Notes under the pieces: model-generated
What the model was told of the DNA's origin: nothing
The model's input: only the letters and a program-made list of their open reading frames with translations
The model's database searches: none
Shown: positions 6,130 through 18,587 of the stretch, in pieces
Position numbering within the stretch: the first letter of the stretch is position 1
Layout of the letters: each line of letters opens with the position of its first letter
NCBI GenBank assembly: GCA_036806345.1
Contig: DAIROT010000028.1
Location: 1-28,243, forward strand
Length of the DNA stretch: 28,243 bases
Origin: QHCF01 sp003244275
GTDB taxonomy: Bacteria > Actinomycetota > Acidimicrobiia > Acidimicrobiales > QHCF01
Direction: 5' to 3'
Made by a program: the position numbers and the translations under genes

Positions 6130-7410
6130 TCAGCCGGCCTGGGTGGTGAGGTGGCCCCAACCAAGGGGACTGAGGGCGCAGTACACCACCGCCGTGGGGA
6201 CCTCCAGGGAAGCGGTGGCCGGAGCCTTCAGGAGGGCGAATTCGTCGCCCCCGTAGGCCCGCTCCACTGCGGGGAGGGTGATCCGCTCGTCGTAGTTTCC
6301 CGTGCTGACCATGGCCGTGGCCCGCTCGGGGGCGACGACGATCGACGGCCCGGTACCGTCGATGCCGGCCATCTCCCCGAACAGGCCGACCGCCTCGATG
6401 CCCAGGTCGGAAAGGGCGTCCATCTTCAACGCGATGTCAGCGTCGGCGTTGCCGCCGCCCTCCTTGGTGACGATGGCGGCATCGAAGCCGGCCGCCGCGC
6501 AGAGCCTGGCCGCGAAGGCCGAGACCAGCTCCTTGTTGGCCTGGTCGACTGGCTCGGGGCAGATGACGACACCGGCAAAGGAGAGGTCCTGGCCGTGGCG
6601 GGCGCGCAGGTGGTTGACCACCGGATGGTTCTGGTGCATGAATGTCGGGTTCTTGAGGGCGGGATGGCCAAACTGGCCGCTCACCACCGCCCCGTCGTCC
6701 AGCTCACCGGGGTCGAGGAGGGTAGGCAGGGCGGACGCGAAGCTGCGGCCGTAGACGAAGACGTCCTTGAACGTGCCCTGGGTCTGCAGGTTGGTGACCA
6801 CGCCGACCCGGGGCAGCTGGCCGTTCGGGCGCGCCTGGCGGTCTCGGGCCGGGGAGGACGGGGAGGCCAGCTCCTCCACCTGGTCGGGCTCGGCTTCCAG
6901 GGCGGCCTCGGCCAGCCTGGCCGCCAGGCGCAGGGAGCCCCGCCGTAGGGCAGAATCCACCAACCCCCACTCGGCGCCCGGCGCAGGAGTGAATTCGACG
7001 ACCAGGTTGTGAGTGGCACCCAACGGGGACAGGGCGGCGACTGGTCCGCTCAGGTCGACCAGTCCCTCCTGGGCCCGGGGCAGGTAGCCGGCGGTGACCA
7101 CCGCGGCACCCCGCAGCACATGGGTCTGCCCGCTGCCCTGGGGACGAGCGGGACCCACCAAGCCCGGAAAGATGCCGCCCCCACCCGGCCCCTTGGTACG
7201 CGGCTCGACCGCGTCCAGGACCTTCACGATGCGCACGCTCTGGCCCGGCGAGGCCCAGGACAGTCGCACCTCGGCCAGGGCCGGATCGGCCAGCAGGCCT
7301 CGAGCCTCGCCGGCTGAGACGGTCAGCACCCCTCCGGCGAAGGAGGTCTCGTCGCCCAGGCCTACCTGACTGACCTGGTGCACCAGCCGGGTGAGTGCCA
7401 CGTCACCCAT
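6130..7410 (-). CDS. grdE: GrdE/GrdI-like subunit of protein B, lacking the pyruvoyl cysteine
   Basis: The 426-residue product matches the proprotein subunit of protein B along its length: LSWASPGQSVRIVKVLDAVEPR, GIFPGLVGPARPQGSGQTH, VGVVTNLQTQGTFKDVFVYG, KNPTFMHQNHPVV, IVTKEGGGNADADIALKMD. In glycine reductase GrdE this chain is cleaved before a Cys, in a VSGNC...KNPT context, to make a pyruvoyl group that binds the amine as a Schiff base. Here that stretch reads VVSGQFGHPALKNPTF with no Cys, so cleavage and a pyruvoyl group are not expected. That favours a non-primary-amine substrate (betaine-type GrdI) or a new activity. The start ATG 7410 has no strong ribosome binding site. It is the first grd gene, 51 bp after thiD, with 50 bp before grdB. 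Confidence 0.85.
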   Translation of the reverse strand: MGDVALTRLVHQVSQVGLGDETSFAGGVLTVSAGEARGLLADPALAEVRLSWASPGQSVRIVKVLDAVEPRTKGPGGGGIFPGLVGPARPQGSGQTHVLRGAAVVTAGYLPRAQEGLVDLSGPVAALSPLGATHNLVVEFTPAPGAEWGLVDSALRRGSLRLAARLAEAALEAEPDQVEELASPSSPARDRQARPNGQLPRVGVVTNLQTQGTFKDVFVYGRSFASALPTLLDPGELDDGAVVSGQFGHPALKNPTFMHQNHPVVNHLRARHGQDLSFAGVVICPEPVDQANKELVSAFAARLCAAAGFDAAIVTKEGGGNADADIALKMDALSDLGIEAVGLFGEMAGIDGTGPSIVVAPERATAMVSTGNYDERITLPAVERAYGGDEFALLKAPATASLEVPTAVVYCALSPLGWGHLTTQAG

Positions 7411-7461
7411 GATGGCAGATCTGGATGGCCGCCCCGGCTTTACACGAGGCGAGTCGGGCTT

Positions 7462-8283
7462 TCAGTCCGCCTGGCCCCGGTCGGCCCAGCCCATGTGGTC
7501 GAGCGGGCCATGGCCGCGGCCCAGCCTCCAGGCGGCCGCTCCGGAGAGGGCCGTGGTGACGTAGTCCTTGGCGGCCCGGATGGCGGCCAGGGGGGGAAGC
7601 CCGCGGGCCAGGTGGGCGGCGATGGCAGCCGACAGGGTGCACCCCGTGCCGTGGACGTTGGTGGTGGCCACCCGGGGGGCCGAGAGCACGGTCATGCTCA
7701 CCCCGTCGTAGACGACGTCAGCCGCCTCGTCACCGGCCAGGTGACCTCCCTTTACCACCACCCAGCGAGCCCCGGTCCGGTGGAGCTCCCGGGCGGCCCC
7801 CTTCAGGTCGTCAAGGTTGCGCAATTGAGCTCCCACCAGCAGGGCGGCCTCGGCCACGTTGGGCGTGACTACGTAGGCAAAGGGCAGGAGCAGCTCTCGG
7901 TAGGCGGCCTCGGCTCCCATATCGAGGAGACGGTCGCCACTCGAGGCCACCATTACCGGGTCAACCACCAGGTTGGCCAGGCGTCCCCCCTCCGCCATTC
8001 GGCCCACGGCCGCCACCGTCTCGACAGTGGCCAGCATCCCCGTCTTGACCGACCGCACGGCCAGGTCGTCGAGCACCGCATCCACCTGAGCTTCGACCAT
8101 CGGGGTCGGTACCACGTGTACTGCCCTCACTCCGAGCGTGTCCTGGGCGGTGACAGCGGTGATGGCCGTGGTGCCGAACACCCCGAGGGCCGAGAAGGCC
8201 TTGAGGTCAGCCTGAGCGCCGGCACCGGCCGCCGAGTCCGATCCGGCGATCGTGAGAGCCACCAGCGGTGTGGGAGTGGTCAA
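7462..8283 (-). CDS. thiD: Hydroxymethylpyrimidine (phosphate) kinase
   Basis: ThiD phosphorylates HMP and HMP-P to HMP-PP for thiamine phosphate synthesis. The 273-residue product has the ribokinase-like landmarks: VALTIAGSDSAAGAGAQADLK at the N-terminus, DPVMVASSGDRLL, TPNVAEAALL, WVVVKGGHL and the anion-hole loop VHGTGCTLSAAIAAHLARG near the C-terminus. Length is normal. The start is TTG at 8283, 9 bp after GAGG; an internal GTG eight codons in (VALTIAG) is an alternative. It lies 51 bp upstream of grdE on the same strand and may share a transcript with the grd genes. It is separated from thiG by the AbrB-like remnant. Confidence 0.93.
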   Translation of the reverse strand: MTTPTPLVALTIAGSDSAAGAGAQADLKAFSALGVFGTTAITAVTAQDTLGVRAVHVVPTPMVEAQVDAVLDDLAVRSVKTGMLATVETVAAVGRMAEGGRLANLVVDPVMVASSGDRLLDMGAEAAYRELLLPFAYVVTPNVAEAALLVGAQLRNLDDLKGAARELHRTGARWVVVKGGHLAGDEAADVVYDGVSMTVLSAPRVATTNVHGTGCTLSAAIAAHLARGLPPLAAIRAAKDYVTTALSGAAAWRLGRGHGPLDHMGWADRGQAD

Positions 8284-8392
8284 GTGGTGAATACCTCGGT
8301 GTGGAAGCTACCGGCTGGATGTGCGCCGGGGCCGCCAAAGTCCCGTTGGAGGAGACCTTCATCACGTGAGTGGTCGGCACCCGATCCTCCAT
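8284..8392 (-). pseudogene. N-terminal remnant of an AbrB/MazE-type antitoxin
   Basis: The minus strand reads GTG(8380)-PTTHVMKVSSNG, preceded by GGAGG at ideal spacing (an in-frame ATG lies at 8392). This is the typical opening of an AbrB/SpoVT-domain antitoxin, where KVSSNGQ(I/V)S(L/I)PA is expected. After SNG similarity collapses (TLAAPAHIQPVAS) and the frame runs into thiD. No toxin partner remains. The gene is truncated right after its start, leaving its promoter region upstream of thiD. Confidence 0.5.
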
Positions 8393-8396
8393 CTCC

Positions 8397-8432
8397 CTAT
8401 TGTGTGACTAGGCAAATTTACCATATAGCTAG
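8397..8432 (-). promoter_or_regulatory. AT-rich promoter-like segment upstream of AbrB remnant and thiD
   Basis: In a strongly GC-rich context this segment reads, on the minus strand, GCTAGCTATATGGTAAATTT followed by GCCTAGTCACACAATAG. It contains a GCTAGC palindrome and AT-rich hexamers compatible with a -10 or operator region. It was probably the autoregulated promoter of the lost antitoxin and could now drive thiD and the grd genes. No confident -35/-10 pair could be assigned. Confidence 0.4.
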
Positions 8433-8448
8433 CGCCTGAGGCTGCCCC

Positions 8449-9234
8449 TTATGGTGCAGCGGTCGGCAGCGCGGCCAGGCCCGCCCAGGAGCTCGACGCC
8501 TCGGCGTGGAAGCGGCGGGGGATCCGCCCGGCCAGGTGGGCCAGGCGACCGGCCACCACTGCCTTGGCCATGGCCTCGGCCATGACGACGGGGGAGTGCG
8601 AACGGGTGATGGCCGATGCCACCAGCACGCCGGCGCACCCCATCTCCATGGCCATGGCCGCGTCCGATGCCGTGCCCACGCCGGCGTCGAGAAACACCGG
8701 AACGGTGGCTGCCTCCACGATCAGGGCCAGGTTGTGGGGGTTGGCGATACCCAGGCCGGTGCCGATCGGAGAGCCCAGCGGCATGACCGCCGCACAACCG
8801 GCCTGCTCGAGCCGCCGGGCCAGCACCGGGTCGTCGTTGGTGTAGGGCAGGACGACGAAGCCGTCATCGACCAGTCGCTCGGCCGCATCCAGCAGCTCGA
8901 CCGCGTCAGGCAGCAGGGTGCGCTCGTCGCCGATGACCTCCAGCTTGACCCAGTTGGTGCCGACTGCCTCCCGGGCCAGCTGGGCGGTGAGAACCGCCTC
9001 CCCGGCGGTGAAGCAGCCGGCGGTATTGGGCAGCACGCTGAGCCCGGCATCGGCCAGGATGTCGAGGAGGGAGCCCCGAGCGGCGGCGTCCACCCGGCGC
9101 ATGGCCACCGTGGCCATCTCCGCCCCTGACGCCCGGGCCACACCGGCCAGCACGTCCAGGCTGGGAAGCCCACCCGTTCCCAGGATCAGCCGGGATCCAA
9201 AATGTCGCCCTGCGATAACGAGCCCGTCGTCCAC
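8449..9234 (-). CDS. thiG: Thiazole synthase
   Basis: ThiG condenses deoxyxylulose 5-phosphate, dehydroglycine and sulfur from ThiS thiocarboxylate into the thiamine thiazole. The 261-residue TIM barrel shows RLILGTGGLPSLDVL, TVAMRRVD, LPNTAGCFTAGEAVL, NWVKLEVIGDE (the Lys is the Schiff-base residue of the family), MPLGSPIGTGLGIANP and FLDAGVGTASDAAMAMEMG. Length is normal. The GTG start at 9234 directly follows the thiS TAA stop, with GCAGGGAGGG as ribosome binding site, so thiS and thiG are coupled. Confidence 0.95.
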   Translation of the reverse strand: MDDGLVIAGRHFGSRLILGTGGLPSLDVLAGVARASGAEMATVAMRRVDAAARGSLLDILADAGLSVLPNTAGCFTAGEAVLTAQLAREAVGTNWVKLEVIGDERTLLPDAVELLDAAERLVDDGFVVLPYTNDDPVLARRLEQAGCAAVMPLGSPIGTGLGIANPHNLALIVEAATVPVFLDAGVGTASDAAMAMEMGCAGVLVASAITRSHSPVVMAEAMAKAVVAGRLAHLAGRIPRRFHAEASSSWAGLAALPTAAP

Positions 9235-9438
9235 TTACCCTCCCTGCACGGCGGTGAGCACCTCTACCTGGTCGCCATCGGCCAGCTCGGTGGCAGGCCA
9301 ACGGCTGCGGGGGACGACCTCGCCGTTGACGGCGACAGCCATCCCGGACCGGCCTCGGCCCAGGCCATCCACCACCACCTCGACGGTGACCGGCTTGCCC
9401 ATCTCCACCGTGTCCCCGTTGAGGGTCAAACGGGTCAC
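9235..9438 (-). CDS. thiS: Sulfur carrier protein ThiS
   Basis: A 67-residue ubiquitin-like protein ending VLTAVQGG. The C-terminal GlyGly is adenylated and thiocarboxylated before sulfur is handed to ThiG. The body fits the family (AVNGEVVPRSRWPATELADG before the terminus). The GTG start overlaps the thiO stop (GTGA, 4 bp). No thiF is nearby, so activation must be encoded elsewhere. Length is typical. Confidence 0.93.
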   Translation of the reverse strand: MTRLTLNGDTVEMGKPVTVEVVVDGLGRGRSGMAVAVNGEVVPRSRWPATELADGDQVEVLTAVQGG

Positions 9439-10592
9439 GGGGCCGCTTCGGTTGTCACCGGCGCCGTGAACCGGCGGGGCGAGAAGGCGGCGATGACCTC
9501 CGGCGTGGTACCGGTGACCAACAGGGAGGCCATGGCGTCAGCGGTTACAGGAGCCAGGAGGACCCCGTTGCGGTAATGCCCAGTGGCCACCGCCAGTCCG
9601 GGCAGGACGGACTGACCCATGATCGGCAGGTTGTCGGGGCTGCCGGGGCGCAGGCCGGCATGGCTCTCGACCAGCTCCAGCTCGGCCGTCCCCGGTACCA
9701 CGGCCCGGGCGTCGCGCAACAGGTCATGCACCGCCCCGGCCATCACGGTGGTGTCGAAGCCCATCTCCTCCACCGTGGCTCCCACCACCAGGCGCCCGTC
9801 GCCGCGGGGCACCAGATATAAGTGACTACCGGCGACCAGGCCCCTGACATTTCGCCCCAGCAGGGGGCGCCGGGCGGGGCTGCGCAGGCGCAGGATATGC
9901 CCCTTCACCGGGCGAACCGGTGGCCGGGCATCAGGCGGCACGCCGGCCATGCCGGCCGACCAGCAACCGGCGGCCAGGAGCACCGTGGGTGCGGCGATCG
10001 TCTCCCCATTGTCTAGGCGCACGCCCGTGACCCGGTCGCGGGCGACCAGCACCTCGCTCACCGCCGTCGTACGGACCTCGACCCCGGCCAATCCGGCGGC
10101 CACCGACAAAGCCCGGTGCAGGGCCCGCCCGTCCACCTGGTGGTCGCCGGCCACCAGCAGCCCGCCCCGGATGCCGGGAGCCAGCATGGGCTCGAGAGCC
10201 CGGCACTCCCGGCCCGACACCATCTCGGAATCCAGGCCCAGCTCCTGCTGGTAGCGGTGCAGGTCCTCCAGGACGGCCCGGTCGCCGGAATCGGCGGCCA
10301 CGGCCAAGGTGCCATTGGTTCGGTAGCCGACCTGAAGGCCCGAGGCCGATTCCAGCTCCGCCACGAACGACGGGTAGCGCCGGGCCGAGGCCAGGTTGAG
10401 GCGCAGGAGATCCTCCTCGCCGTAGTAGGCCTCGGTGACCGGGGTGAGCATGCCGGCTGCGGCCCACGATGCCCCCCGGCCCGGCTGGGGATCGACCACC
10501 ACCACGGCCAGCCCCTGGAGCGCGGCACGCCAGGCGGTGGCCATCCCAATGACCCCGCCGCCAATCACCACCACGTCGAACGGGCGGGTCAA
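9435..10592 (-). CDS. thiO: Glycine oxidase ThiO
   Basis: An FAD-dependent DAO-family oxidase that turns glycine into dehydroglycine (iminoacetate), the C2-N3 unit for thiazole in aerobes. The 385-residue product opens with the dinucleotide fold VVVIGGGVIGMATAWRAAL. Other landmarks are WAAAGMLTP, CRALEPMLAPGIRGGLL, RPVKGHILRL and the C-terminal FAD-binding stretch HAGLRPGSPDNLPIMG with ATGHYRNGVLLAP. The start is TTG at 10592 with GGGAGGGG just upstream. Use of ThiO rather than radical-SAM ThiH implies oxygen is available, an interesting contrast with the nearby grd genes. Confidence 0.93.
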   Translation of the reverse strand: MTRPFDVVVIGGGVIGMATAWRAALQGLAVVVVDPQPGRGASWAAAGMLTPVTEAYYGEEDLLRLNLASARRYPSFVAELESASGLQVGYRTNGTLAVAADSGDRAVLEDLHRYQQELGLDSEMVSGRECRALEPMLAPGIRGGLLVAGDHQVDGRALHRALSVAAGLAGVEVRTTAVSEVLVARDRVTGVRLDNGETIAAPTVLLAAGCWSAGMAGVPPDARPPVRPVKGHILRLRSPARRPLLGRNVRGLVAGSHLYLVPRGDGRLVVGATVEEMGFDTTVMAGAVHDLLRDARAVVPGTAELELVESHAGLRPGSPDNLPIMGQSVLPGLAVATGHYRNGVLLAPVTADAMASLLVTGTTPEVIAAFSPRRFTAPVTTEAAP

Positions 10593-10665
10593 TGCCCCTC
10601 CCGGACAACCTTGGACACCTCAGCCAGTACGACGGCCACGACCAGCGATCCTACCGATCGGTTCC

Positions 10666-10797
10666 CTACGCCCGGGCATCTAACGAGCGGCGCATTCCCG
10701 TAGCCGTAGGCAACTGCCCGGCCAGGGCTCCCGTCGAAGCCACCTCTGCCTCGGCTCGCCAGCGGGCCATCTCCCGGTCATCCAGCGGACCGCTCAT
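10666..10797 (-). CDS. 43-residue hypothetical protein
   Basis: A short, charged ORF (begins MSGPLDDREMARWRAEAEVA) whose ATG overlaps the stop of the preceding membrane-protein gene (ATGA). That overlap and its codon use, similar to neighbours, are the main reasons to believe it is translated. No domain is recognised and no membrane segment is present. It ends 73 bp before thiO. Confidence 0.5.
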   Translation of the reverse strand: MSGPLDDREMARWRAEAEVASTGALAGQLPTATGMRRSLDARA

Positions 10798-11108
10798 GCC
10801 AGGCGGTTCAGCACCAGGTAGGCGATGCGCCCGGCGCCCAGGTAGACGGCGGCGGCGATGCCCCAATTGACGCTCAGGCCCACCTTGGGGTTCCGGGGCC
10901 GGAACATCTGGTTGAACGGCCCGGCCAGGTCGCCGGCGAAGCGCTCGAAGGCCCTCACGATGGTGTTGGCGGCATTGGCGTTGAGATCCTTGAACGCGAT
11001 CCCCACCGCCAGGACCACCACTACCACCGCCGTCGCCCCCACCACCAGCCGGCTCAGCAAGCGGACCGCTCGCCGTCCCAGGCCGGACGCCCCGCTACGG
11101 ACGGCCAC
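10794..11108 (-). CDS. Small membrane protein, two transmembrane segments
   Basis: 104 residues. Helix one is about residues 19-43 (VVGATAVVVVVLAVGIAF), followed by an amphipathic middle (IVRAFERFAGDLAGPFNQMF) and helix two near the C-terminus (WGIAAAVYLGAGRIAYLVL). The layout resembles small actinobacterial YggT-like or uncharacterised membrane proteins, but I do not assign a family. The GTG start at 11108 lies 14 bp inside the end of the upstream gene, so expression is coupled to it. Confidence 0.65.
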   Translation of the reverse strand: MAVRSGASGLGRRAVRLLSRLVVGATAVVVVVLAVGIAFKDLNANAANTIVRAFERFAGDLAGPFNQMFRPRNPKVGLSVNWGIAAAVYLGAGRIAYLVLNRLA

Positions 11109-12279
11109 CGGGGCCCTTCCAGGCGAACCCGCTGAGGGCCGACCACTCCGGGCCGCTCAGCGACTGCCAGACGTACAGCGACGCCCCCTGCGCCCCGCCC
11201 GTCTTGGCCTCGTCCAGGAAGGCCAGGATCTCAGCGGCGCTGGGCGAACCCTTGCGGCCTCCCTCGCCAGCCATGTCATAGCCCTGGCCCACCAGGTGAA
11301 TGGGGGCCATGGCCGCCAGGCGCTGGAGGGCCAGGGCCGCGTACTGACCCGGTTGCTGACAGCCCCAATAGGCCATGGGAGCAAAGGCATCCACGTAGGG
11401 GGCCATGGCGGCGTATGGGTAGGTGGCCAGGAAATGGTCGTTGGGCGGGAAGACGGTTGCCACCAGCGGTCGTCGGCCGTCCGCCGGGCGAACCAGCCCC
11501 AGGTAGGTGATCACCCTGGCCGGTGACAGGGCCACTCCCTCGCTGGCCGTCTCGATATCGGGGCTGAAGGCATCGAGGGCCGCACCCCCTGGCCCTCGCC
11601 AGGCCAGGGCGGCCCGGCTCCACCCGGCGTCGCTCACCGGGTCGTAAAGGTAGGGGAAGCCCCAGCCGATGACCGCGATGCCCGCCCGGTGGGCGGCGGG
11701 CACGAGCGAGTCCAGCTGCGGACCGGCGTAGAAGCCGTCGAAAGAGTCACCCACTCGCACCCACAGCTGGTGCAACCCGGCGGTTCGGGCCCGGGCCACG
11801 ATTCGGCTGGCATCGCCACCCTCGGTGGCCCCCAGCTGCCATATCCACAGGCCCTTCCCGGCCAGGGCGGACAGTTGGTGGGTGCGAGGTGCCGGCGGAG
11901 GCGGGGCCGGCAGGGCCGACTCCGGGACCAGGCCGGGCGGGTGAGGTGGGGCGGCTGGCGGCCCGGTGTAGGGGGGCCGGTATTGCAACGGGCATCCGGC
12001 CAGGGGCACCGGGCCGGCGGGCATGGCCAGGGCCAGGGCGGTGGCGGGGTTGGAGCCTACGGGCCTTGATCCGGGGCGAGGACCAGGGCCGCCGCCCGAC
12101 GTCGGCCGAGCCGCCAGGGTGGCGTGGGCGAGGGTGGCCGAGGCCCCCGGCGGGCTGGCCAGCGCCGACGGGCCGAGCTCTATGGCGCCGGCCGCCATTC
12201 CGGCCACCAGCAGGGCCAGCGACCCGGCCAGCATGGCGATGCGCGGCCCACTCCATTGCTTTGGCCTGGCACTGCTCAC
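11095..12279 (-). CDS. Secreted or membrane-anchored TIM-barrel, glycoside-hydrolase-like protein
   Basis: 394 residues. An N-terminal hydrophobic segment (IAMLAGSLALLVAGMAAGAIEL) follows a short basic start, indicating export or anchoring. A long Pro/Gly/Ala-rich linker (about 35-130) comes next, then a globular domain. That domain starts GKGLWIWQLGATEGGDASRIVARA and includes LWVRVGDSFDGFY, GIAVIGWGFPYLYDP, FSPDIETASEGV and DAFAPMAYWGCQQPGQY. These beta-strand-ended acidic motifs fit a TIM-barrel hydrolase acting on polysaccharide or cell wall; the substrate is unknown. The GTG start at 12279 has no clear ribosome binding site, and a TATCT lies close upstream, so it may be leaderless. Divergent from gltB. 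Confidence 0.65.
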   Translation of the reverse strand: MSSARPKQWSGPRIAMLAGSLALLVAGMAAGAIELGPSALASPPGASATLAHATLAARPTSGGGPGPRPGSRPVGSNPATALALAMPAGPVPLAGCPLQYRPPYTGPPAAPPHPPGLVPESALPAPPPPAPRTHQLSALAGKGLWIWQLGATEGGDASRIVARARTAGLHQLWVRVGDSFDGFYAGPQLDSLVPAAHRAGIAVIGWGFPYLYDPVSDAGWSRAALAWRGPGGAALDAFSPDIETASEGVALSPARVITYLGLVRPADGRRPLVATVFPPNDHFLATYPYAAMAPYVDAFAPMAYWGCQQPGQYAALALQRLAAMAPIHLVGQGYDMAGEGGRKGSPSAAEILAFLDEAKTGGAQGASLYVWQSLSGPEWSALSGFAWKGPGGRP

Positions 12280-12352
12280 CGCGAGATACTGGCACGCTGG
12301 CCGGTTGGCTGGCTGGTCACGCGCATCGGCGGCTCCCGACAGTCCGGTCGTC

Positions 12353-12358
12353 TATAAT
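12353..12358 (+). promoter_or_regulatory. Putative -10 box (TATAAT) for gltB
   Basis: A perfect TATAAT stands in the 162-bp divergent region, about 84 bp before the gltB ATG. No good -35 was seen at 17 bp. A leader of about 75 nt would follow. It could be the glutamate synthase promoter. Confidence 0.5.
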
Positions 12359-12441
12359 CTCTCCACGGCAGATGGGCCAGTGTCGTCCCGGCCAGCAGAG
12401 CAGTTTTCTCTATCGGCTCTCCTCGGGAAGATGCGGAACAC

Positions 12442-16928
<4,487 letters not shown>

Positions 16929-16936
<8 letters not shown>

Positions 16937-18500
16937 GCTGGGCGGCTTCCTGCGCCACGGTCGGGAGGGGCCGGCTCGCCGGCCGGTGGCCCTGCGGGTG
17001 CGGGACTGGCGGGAGGTCTACGAGCCCTTCCCGCCCGAGCGACTCCAGGTCCAGGCAGCGCGCTGCATGGACTGCGGCATCCCGTTCTGCCACGAGGGCT
17101 GCCCGCTGGGCAACCTCATCCCCGACTGGAACGACCTGGTGTACCGGGACGACTGGGCGGCGGCCATGGACCGCCTGCACGCCACCAACAATTTCCCGGA
17201 GATGACCGGCCGGCTGTGCCCGGCCCCGTGCGAGGAGGCTTGCGTGCTGGGGATCAACGCCAAGCCGGTCACCATCAAGCAGGTGGAGCTTGGGATAGTC
17301 GAGCGGGCCTTTGCCGAGGGCTGGGTCGCGCCCCGGCCGGCTGTCTCTTCGACGGGGAAGCGGGTGGCGGTGGTCGGCTCCGGCCCGGCCGGTCTGGCCG
17401 CCGCCCAGCAGCTGGCCCGGGCCGGGCACTCGGTGGTGGTCTACGAGCGGGGGGAACGGCCCGGGGGCCTGCTGCGCTACGGCATCCCCGAGTTCAAGAT
17501 GGAAAAGGCGGTGCTTGACCGCCGCCTGGAGCAATTGGAGGCGGAGGGAGTGGAATTTCGCTGCCGCACGGTGGTGGGGGCGCCGGTGCCGGTGGCATCG
17601 GCCGGGGCACCGAGTGCTGACGGCACCCTGATTACCGGAGCCGGGGCCCCCTGGACGGCCGAGCCGCTGGCCGCCCCGGCCGACGCGTCGGTGGTCGGCG
17701 CCTCCTCGCTGCGCTCCGAGTACGACGCGGTGGTGCTGGCCGGGGGGGCGACCCTCCCGAGGGATCTCGACCTGCCCGGGCGTCACCTGGCCGGCATCCA
17801 CACCGCCATGGCCTACCTCAAGCCGGCCAACCTGGTGCAGGAGGGCGTGCTGTCGGCCAGTCCGATCTCGGCCGAGGGTAAGCGGGTGGTCATCGTGGGC
17901 GGGGGCGACACCGGGGCCGACTGCCTGGGTACCGTCCACCGCCAGGGGGCAGCGTCAGTTCACCAGTTGGAGATCATGCCCCAGCCCCCCGACGAGCGCC
18001 CGGGATCCAACCCCTGGCCCACCTGGCCGACCATCCTGCGCAGCGCGGCGGCCCACGAGGAGGGGGGCGAGCGGCTGTTCTCGGTCAGTGCCACCGAGTA
18101 CCTGGACGACGGTCACGGCGGTGTGCGGGGCCTGGCCCTGCACCAGGTCGAGCTGACGATGGAGGGCGGGAGGCCCAACTTTGTGCCGGTGCCGGGCAGC
18201 GAGACGGTGCTGGAGTGCGAACTGGTGCTGCTGGCCATGGGCTTTCTCGGCCCCGAGCGCACCGGCCTGGTGGAGGAGCTCGGGTTGGACCTCGACGCCC
18301 GTGGCAACGTGGCCCGTGACGCCGACTGGGCGACCAACCTGGACGGCGTCTTCGTGTGCGGGGACATGGGCCGGGGACAGAGCCTGGTGGTGTGGGCCAT
18401 AGCCGAGGGCCGGGCAGCCGCCGCCTCGGTCGACCGCTGGCTGATGGGCGACACCTCCCTTCCGGCCCCCGTCCAGCCCACCCAGATGGCTCTGCGATAG
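16929..18500 (+). CDS. gltD: Glutamate synthase small subunit
   Basis: GltD takes electrons from NADPH via FAD and iron-sulfur clusters to GltB. The 523-residue product has the N-terminal cluster motifs CMDCGIPFCHEGCPLGN and CPAPCEEACVLGIN. The FAD fold is VAVVGSGPAGLAAAQQLARAG, with GGLLRYGIPEFKMEK, and the NADPH fold is VVIVGGGDTGADCLGT. The C-terminal site is NLDGVFVCGDMGRGQSLVVWAI. A poorly conserved Ala/Pro-rich insert of about 30 residues (around 219-255) makes it slightly longer than the usual 480-490. The GTG start at 16929 overlaps the gltB stop by 8 bp. Confidence 0.96.
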
Positions 18501-18587
18501 GGCCGTCAAGCGCCTGTTCCGATGTGGCTTCGATGAAGGCGTCAAGCTTCCAGATCTCCCGCTTCGCCCCTGGCCCCGGTCGGCTCG

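Noticed and set aside
5096..6256. 386-residue plus-strand frame over grdB
   Set aside because: Shadow of the minus-strand grdB frame; Gly/Gln/His-rich composition without domain.
10660..10700. GCGTAGGGAA on the minus strand upstream of thiO, resembling the 3' end of a TPP riboswitch
   Set aside because: The other TPP motifs (CTGAGA and ACCTGATC) are missing or in the wrong order, and the segment is the end of a small ORF coupled to its upstream neighbour.
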